Assembly (NCBI GenBank): GCA_021777685.1
Contig: JAJYDH010000053.1
Coordinates: forward strand, 1 to 19,360
Direction: 5' to 3'
DNA from: Planctomycetota bacterium
Lineage (GTDB): Bacteria > Planctomycetota > Planctomycetia > Isosphaerales > Isosphaeraceae
Length of the DNA stretch: 19,360 nucleotides
The translations under genes were made by a program, and so were the position numbers. Shown one piece after another: positions 14,938-19,360 of this stretch; the stretch's first letter is position 1, and each line of letters opens with the position of its first letter. The notes under the pieces were generated by a model. It made no database searches. It saw only the letters and a list, made by a program, of their open reading frames with translations, and was not told the origin of the DNA.

Positions 14938-15119
14938 GTGCCTGGTTTACGTCGGCGAGTCAGGAGAGCAACCGGAGGGCGACCGAGATCGATCGATGAA
15001 TTTCGAAAAAAAATGTCGCGTCCTCTCGGAGACTGCGGTTCTTACCTCGACGGGATACAGGAGTCGCGACCCTCGGCCTCGCGAATCCGCGATCATCCAG
15101 ACAACCGATCGAGGTCACC

Positions 15120-15719
15120 GTGATTTCCAGCCAGGACAGCATCGGACAGATCGCGGTCAGGATCGAGAGGGCTTATGGCCGGCGGTATTCCCGGTGGAAG
15201 CCCGATGGCCTGACCGATTGCGTCTGGATGTCGGCGGCGTCGCGTCTCATGGAGGCCGCCGATCTGGTGGAGGGCGCGCCGGTCGATCCGGAGCTCTTCG
15301 TCGCCGTCCAGCCCCGGAGTAGACTGATGCCCAACCCCTGGGCCGAGCTGACCCAGGAGTGCTCGCGGGAGGTCTATCTCAAGGCGATCCGCCGGATCGT
15401 CCTCCAGCTCCGGAAGGAATTGCGGTCTGAGGTGCGCCGGGCCGAGCGTCGGCTGGACCTCGGGGAGAGCCTGGATCAAGTCCTCGCGGCCGACGCGACG
15501 GGGCTCACCCCCCTGTCGTGCTATATCCTCGCCCACCGGGCCGGCCGGATCGACCTGGCCGCGAGACATCGGGCCGCCGCCGAGTCTCAGCACCACTCAT
15601 GCCCGCTGTATCGGGTCGCCTCGCGGTCATTCCTGCCCGGCCACGTCTATCCGTTTCCCGAGCTGACCTCCGCAGCGGTCGGCCGCGCCGGCGAGTTGAT
15701 CGCCTTCAGCCTGAATTAG
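15120..15719 (+). CDS. Hypothetical protein, 199 residues, unknown family
   Basis: I do not recognise a named domain. Starts at GTG 15120 with GAGGT 4 nt upstream, which is a good site. There is no signal peptide or membrane segment, so it is probably cytoplasmic. The middle (about 76-125; ELTQECSREVYLKAIRRIVLQLRKELRSEVRRAERRLDLGESLDQVL) is a charged, helix-forming, coiled-coil-like stretch. The C-terminal third is rich in His and Cys: SCYILAHRAGRIDLAARHR, ESQHHSCPLYRVASRSFLPGHVYPFPE. Cysteines are at 34, 81, 134 and 161, but no CxxC pair suggests a metal site. Codon use looks like the neighbouring genes. It may belong to a lineage-specific paralogous family. A mini exported protein follows 153 bp downstream; joint transcription is possible but not shown. 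Confidence 0.7.
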   Translation: MISSQDSIGQIAVRIERAYGRRYSRWKPDGLTDCVWMSAASRLMEAADLVEGAPVDPELFVAVQPRSRLMPNPWAELTQECSREVYLKAIRRIVLQLRKELRSEVRRAERRLDLGESLDQVLAADATGLTPLSCYILAHRAGRIDLAARHRAAAESQHHSCPLYRVASRSFLPGHVYPFPELTSAAVGRAGELIAFSLN

Positions 15720-15872
15720 ACCGATTCTCCGGACGGGACCCGCGATTCAGCCGATAGTATTTCTCGCCCGCCGGTGCACGACGCCTCGCCCCTTCCCCTC
15801 CGCGGGCCCTCCGCGACCGGGGACGTCCGCCCCAAACTTTTCCAGATGGCCTTTTCCCGAGGGACCCTTTCC

Positions 15873-16148
15873 ATGCGCACGCACCGCTTCCGGCCGATCT
15901 TCGACGGTCTTGATCCGCGGATCGTCCTCGACGGCACCGTGGTCCCGACCAGCACGCTCGCATCCGTGACGCTCGTGGACACCACCTCCTCGACGGATAG
16001 TGGCAGCTTGATGCCCGGGGAAGAGGGCACCGCGGCGGACTCTTGGGACTGGGTCGTGAGCGGAGCCCCCCCCGCGCCGTCGTACGACCCATTCAATCCG
16101 CCACCCAGCTCGGTCCCGATCATCATGCCGCTGACGACGACGAATTGA
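15873..16148 (+). CDS. Short exported-type protein with FDGL-x-xR N-terminal motif
   Basis: 91 residues from ATG 15873, with GAGGG about 10 nt upstream. The frame is open further back (ATG 15846 and beyond), but the protein start MRTHRFRPIFDGLDPRIVLDG is the sensible one. It aligns by eye with the N-terminus of the large protein at 11516 (RLRPHFDGLEGRLAMSA): basic residues, then FDGL, a charged or polar pair, then Arg and a hydrophobic residue. The rest is Thr/Ser/Pro-rich and acidic with few motifs (SWDWVVSGAPPAPSYDPFNPPPS). It looks like a sorting leader on a tiny, disordered body. Whether the motif directs export is inferred from the planctomycete LEPR-type family. No enzymatic role is apparent. 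It precedes the sigma factor by about 295 bp. Confidence 0.6.
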   Translation: MRTHRFRPIFDGLDPRIVLDGTVVPTSTLASVTLVDTTSSTDSGSLMPGEEGTAADSWDWVVSGAPPAPSYDPFNPPPSSVPIIMPLTTTN

Positions 16149-16336
16149 GGGCGATCATCACAGAGGTCGGTTATATCCTCGACTTCAGCTTGATCAAGGA
16201 GGCCATACTTCGGGCGAAGTAATTCCAGCCCCCGCGACGTTCTTCCAGGACCGTTGCCGATCCGGCCCCGATCGACCCGCCGGCATCCATCCCGAATTTG
16301 GGAAGTCCGCGCTATCTATCGGTCAAGTCGCAAGGT

Positions 16337-16342
16337 TATAAT
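16337..16342 (+). promoter_or_regulatory. -10 element upstream of the ECF sigma factor gene
   Basis: A perfect TATAAT hexamer, 100 bp before the ATG at 16443, in the 294-bp gap after the mini-protein gene. I see no convincing -35 at 16-18 bp. It suggests housekeeping-sigma transcription of the sigma-kinase operon. Confidence 0.45.
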
Positions 16343-16442
16343 ACCGCGACGTGATGGGAATACGCGCGCGGCCCGTTCTGCTCCCCGGCCCGGCGGTGGT
16401 CCGAGCGCTGTCACCTCCCATCACCCCCAGGGAGGCGCCCCG

Positions 16443-17018
16443 ATGATCTCGTCCCCTCCGAATGTCGATACCTCCTACGACTTGCTCGATCGGGCAAGGA
16501 ACGGCGACCAGGCAGCCTGGGAGATCCTGTTCCGGGAATGCTACCCGAAAGTAGTCCGAGTGGTCCGTCGGAAGCTCAGCCGCCCGATGCGGAAGCTTTA
16601 CGACTCGACCGACATCGCCAACGAGGTGATGAAGAGCCTGGCGGCGAAGTTCGATAACTTCGATTTCTCCTCGATCGACGGCCTGCGGGCCTTCCTGATC
16701 CGGGCTGCCGAGCAGAAGGTCGTGGACGGCTATCGCCGGGGCCACGCGCGGAAGCGCGACCTGACGAGGGACCGGCCGCTCGCCTCCGGGGATCAACCGG
16801 GCTGGGAGCCCGCCGACAGCTCGCCGACCGCGAGCCAGGTCGCGGTCGCCTCCGAGGAGGAGTGCCTCCTCCTGGACGGCCAGAGCGGCGAGCATCGCAA
16901 GGTGCTCGAGCTCAAGATCCAGGGGTGCAGCAATTCGGAGGTCTCCCGCGAGACGGGTTGGCACCTGCGCAAGGTCGAGAGGTTCCTGGAGAAGCTTCGC
17001 GGTTCCTGGCGGATCTAA
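16443..17018 (+). CDS. ECF-type RNA polymerase sigma factor (planctomycete kinase-associated type)
   Basis: 191 residues. Start ATG 16443 is fixed by GGGAGG 8 nt upstream; the open frame runs back to 16254 but the extra 63 residues are not sigma-like. Region 2 (about 12-100): LLDRARNGDQAAWEILFRECYPKVVRVVRRKL, DSTDIANEVMKSLAAKF, LRAFLIRAAEQKVVDGYRR. Linker about 101-138. Region 4 (about 139-187): EHRKVLELKIQGCSNSEVSRETGWHLRKVERFLEKLR, a helix-turn-helix that would read the -35. It directs core polymerase to its own promoters. No anti-sigma gene is present. The Ser/Thr kinase begins 15 bp downstream, so the two are one operon, and in this sigma class the kinase is the likely regulator, in place of a zinc-type anti-sigma. 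Target genes are unknown. Confidence 0.92.
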   Translation: MISSPPNVDTSYDLLDRARNGDQAAWEILFRECYPKVVRVVRRKLSRPMRKLYDSTDIANEVMKSLAAKFDNFDFSSIDGLRAFLIRAAEQKVVDGYRRGHARKRDLTRDRPLASGDQPGWEPADSSPTASQVAVASEEECLLLDGQSGEHRKVLELKIQGCSNSEVSRETGWHLRKVERFLEKLRGSWRI

Positions 17019-17033
17019 TCGAAAGGAAGGGGC

Positions 17034-19360
<2,327 letters not shown>

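Larger units (their letters stand above)
14544..15119. other. Long intergenic region with palindromes and AT-rich island
   Basis: About 575 bp between the divergent HTH gene and the 199-residue gene. Contents: two adjacent palindromes (14742-14757 and 14762-14775), and an AT-rich island at about 14888-14937. Small open frames (14917-15123, 14996-15322) lack ribosome sites and recognisable sequence, so I do not call them genes. Otherwise nothing is evident. Confidence 0.5.

Noticed and set aside
14917..15322. Two small open frames in front of the 199-residue gene
   Set aside because: No good ribosome site, no familiar sequence, and the longer one overlaps the better-supported gene.

Overview
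The window is strongly GC-rich DNA that looks like a planctomycete chromosome, probably from the Isosphaeraceae or a close relative. Three things point there. An ECF sigma factor of the kinase-associated planctomycete type sits directly upstream of a very large Ser/Thr kinase with a planctomycete-style N-terminal extension and C-terminal repeats. Two exported proteins carry an N-terminal basic 'FRP-x-FDGL-x-xR' motif of the planctomycete surface-protein type. A solo 87-residue helix-turn-helix protein is of a kind I associate with this lineage. The assignment rests on recall of these families, not on a search.

Layout. 1-4549 (+): a CUT2-type sugar ABC transporter, made of a duplicated ATPase (5' end outside the window), a permease, and a second permease whose reading frame runs without a stop into its substrate-binding protein. 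4567-8454 (-): the high-affinity phosphate operon pstS-pstC-pstA-pstB. A perfect 32-bp inverted repeat lies between pstS and pstC, and a Pho-box-like repeat plus -10 element lies upstream of pstS. 8740-10056 (-): a PhoR-type sensor kinase with its own promoter. Neither phoB nor phoU is adjacent. 10133-11256: a gene-poor stretch with the 3' remnant of a tyrosine recombinase and tRNA-Arg(ACG), which looks like an old integration scar. 11516-14188 (+): a large exported beta-domain protein whose stop codon lies inside a 30-bp palindrome, followed by a strong hairpin shared with the convergent HTH gene (14280-14543, -). 14544-15119: a long intergenic region with two small palindromes and an AT-rich island. 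15120-16148 (+): a 199-residue protein of unknown function and a 91-residue mini exported protein. 16443-19360 (+): the ECF sigma factor and the Ser/Thr kinase (3' end outside the window), which form an operon.

How the genes work together. PhoR and PstSCAB would sense and import phosphate, with PhoR probably acting on a PhoB encoded elsewhere. The sugar transporter resembles rhamnose/AI-2-type systems; by eye the AI-2-contacting positions are not kept, so a deoxysugar such as L-rhamnose is the better guess. The sigma factor and kinase probably form one signalling unit. The most unusual items are the permease/binding-protein fusion, the palindromic repeat inside the pst operon, the integrase remnant beside tRNA-Arg, and the DFN (not DFG) kinase.
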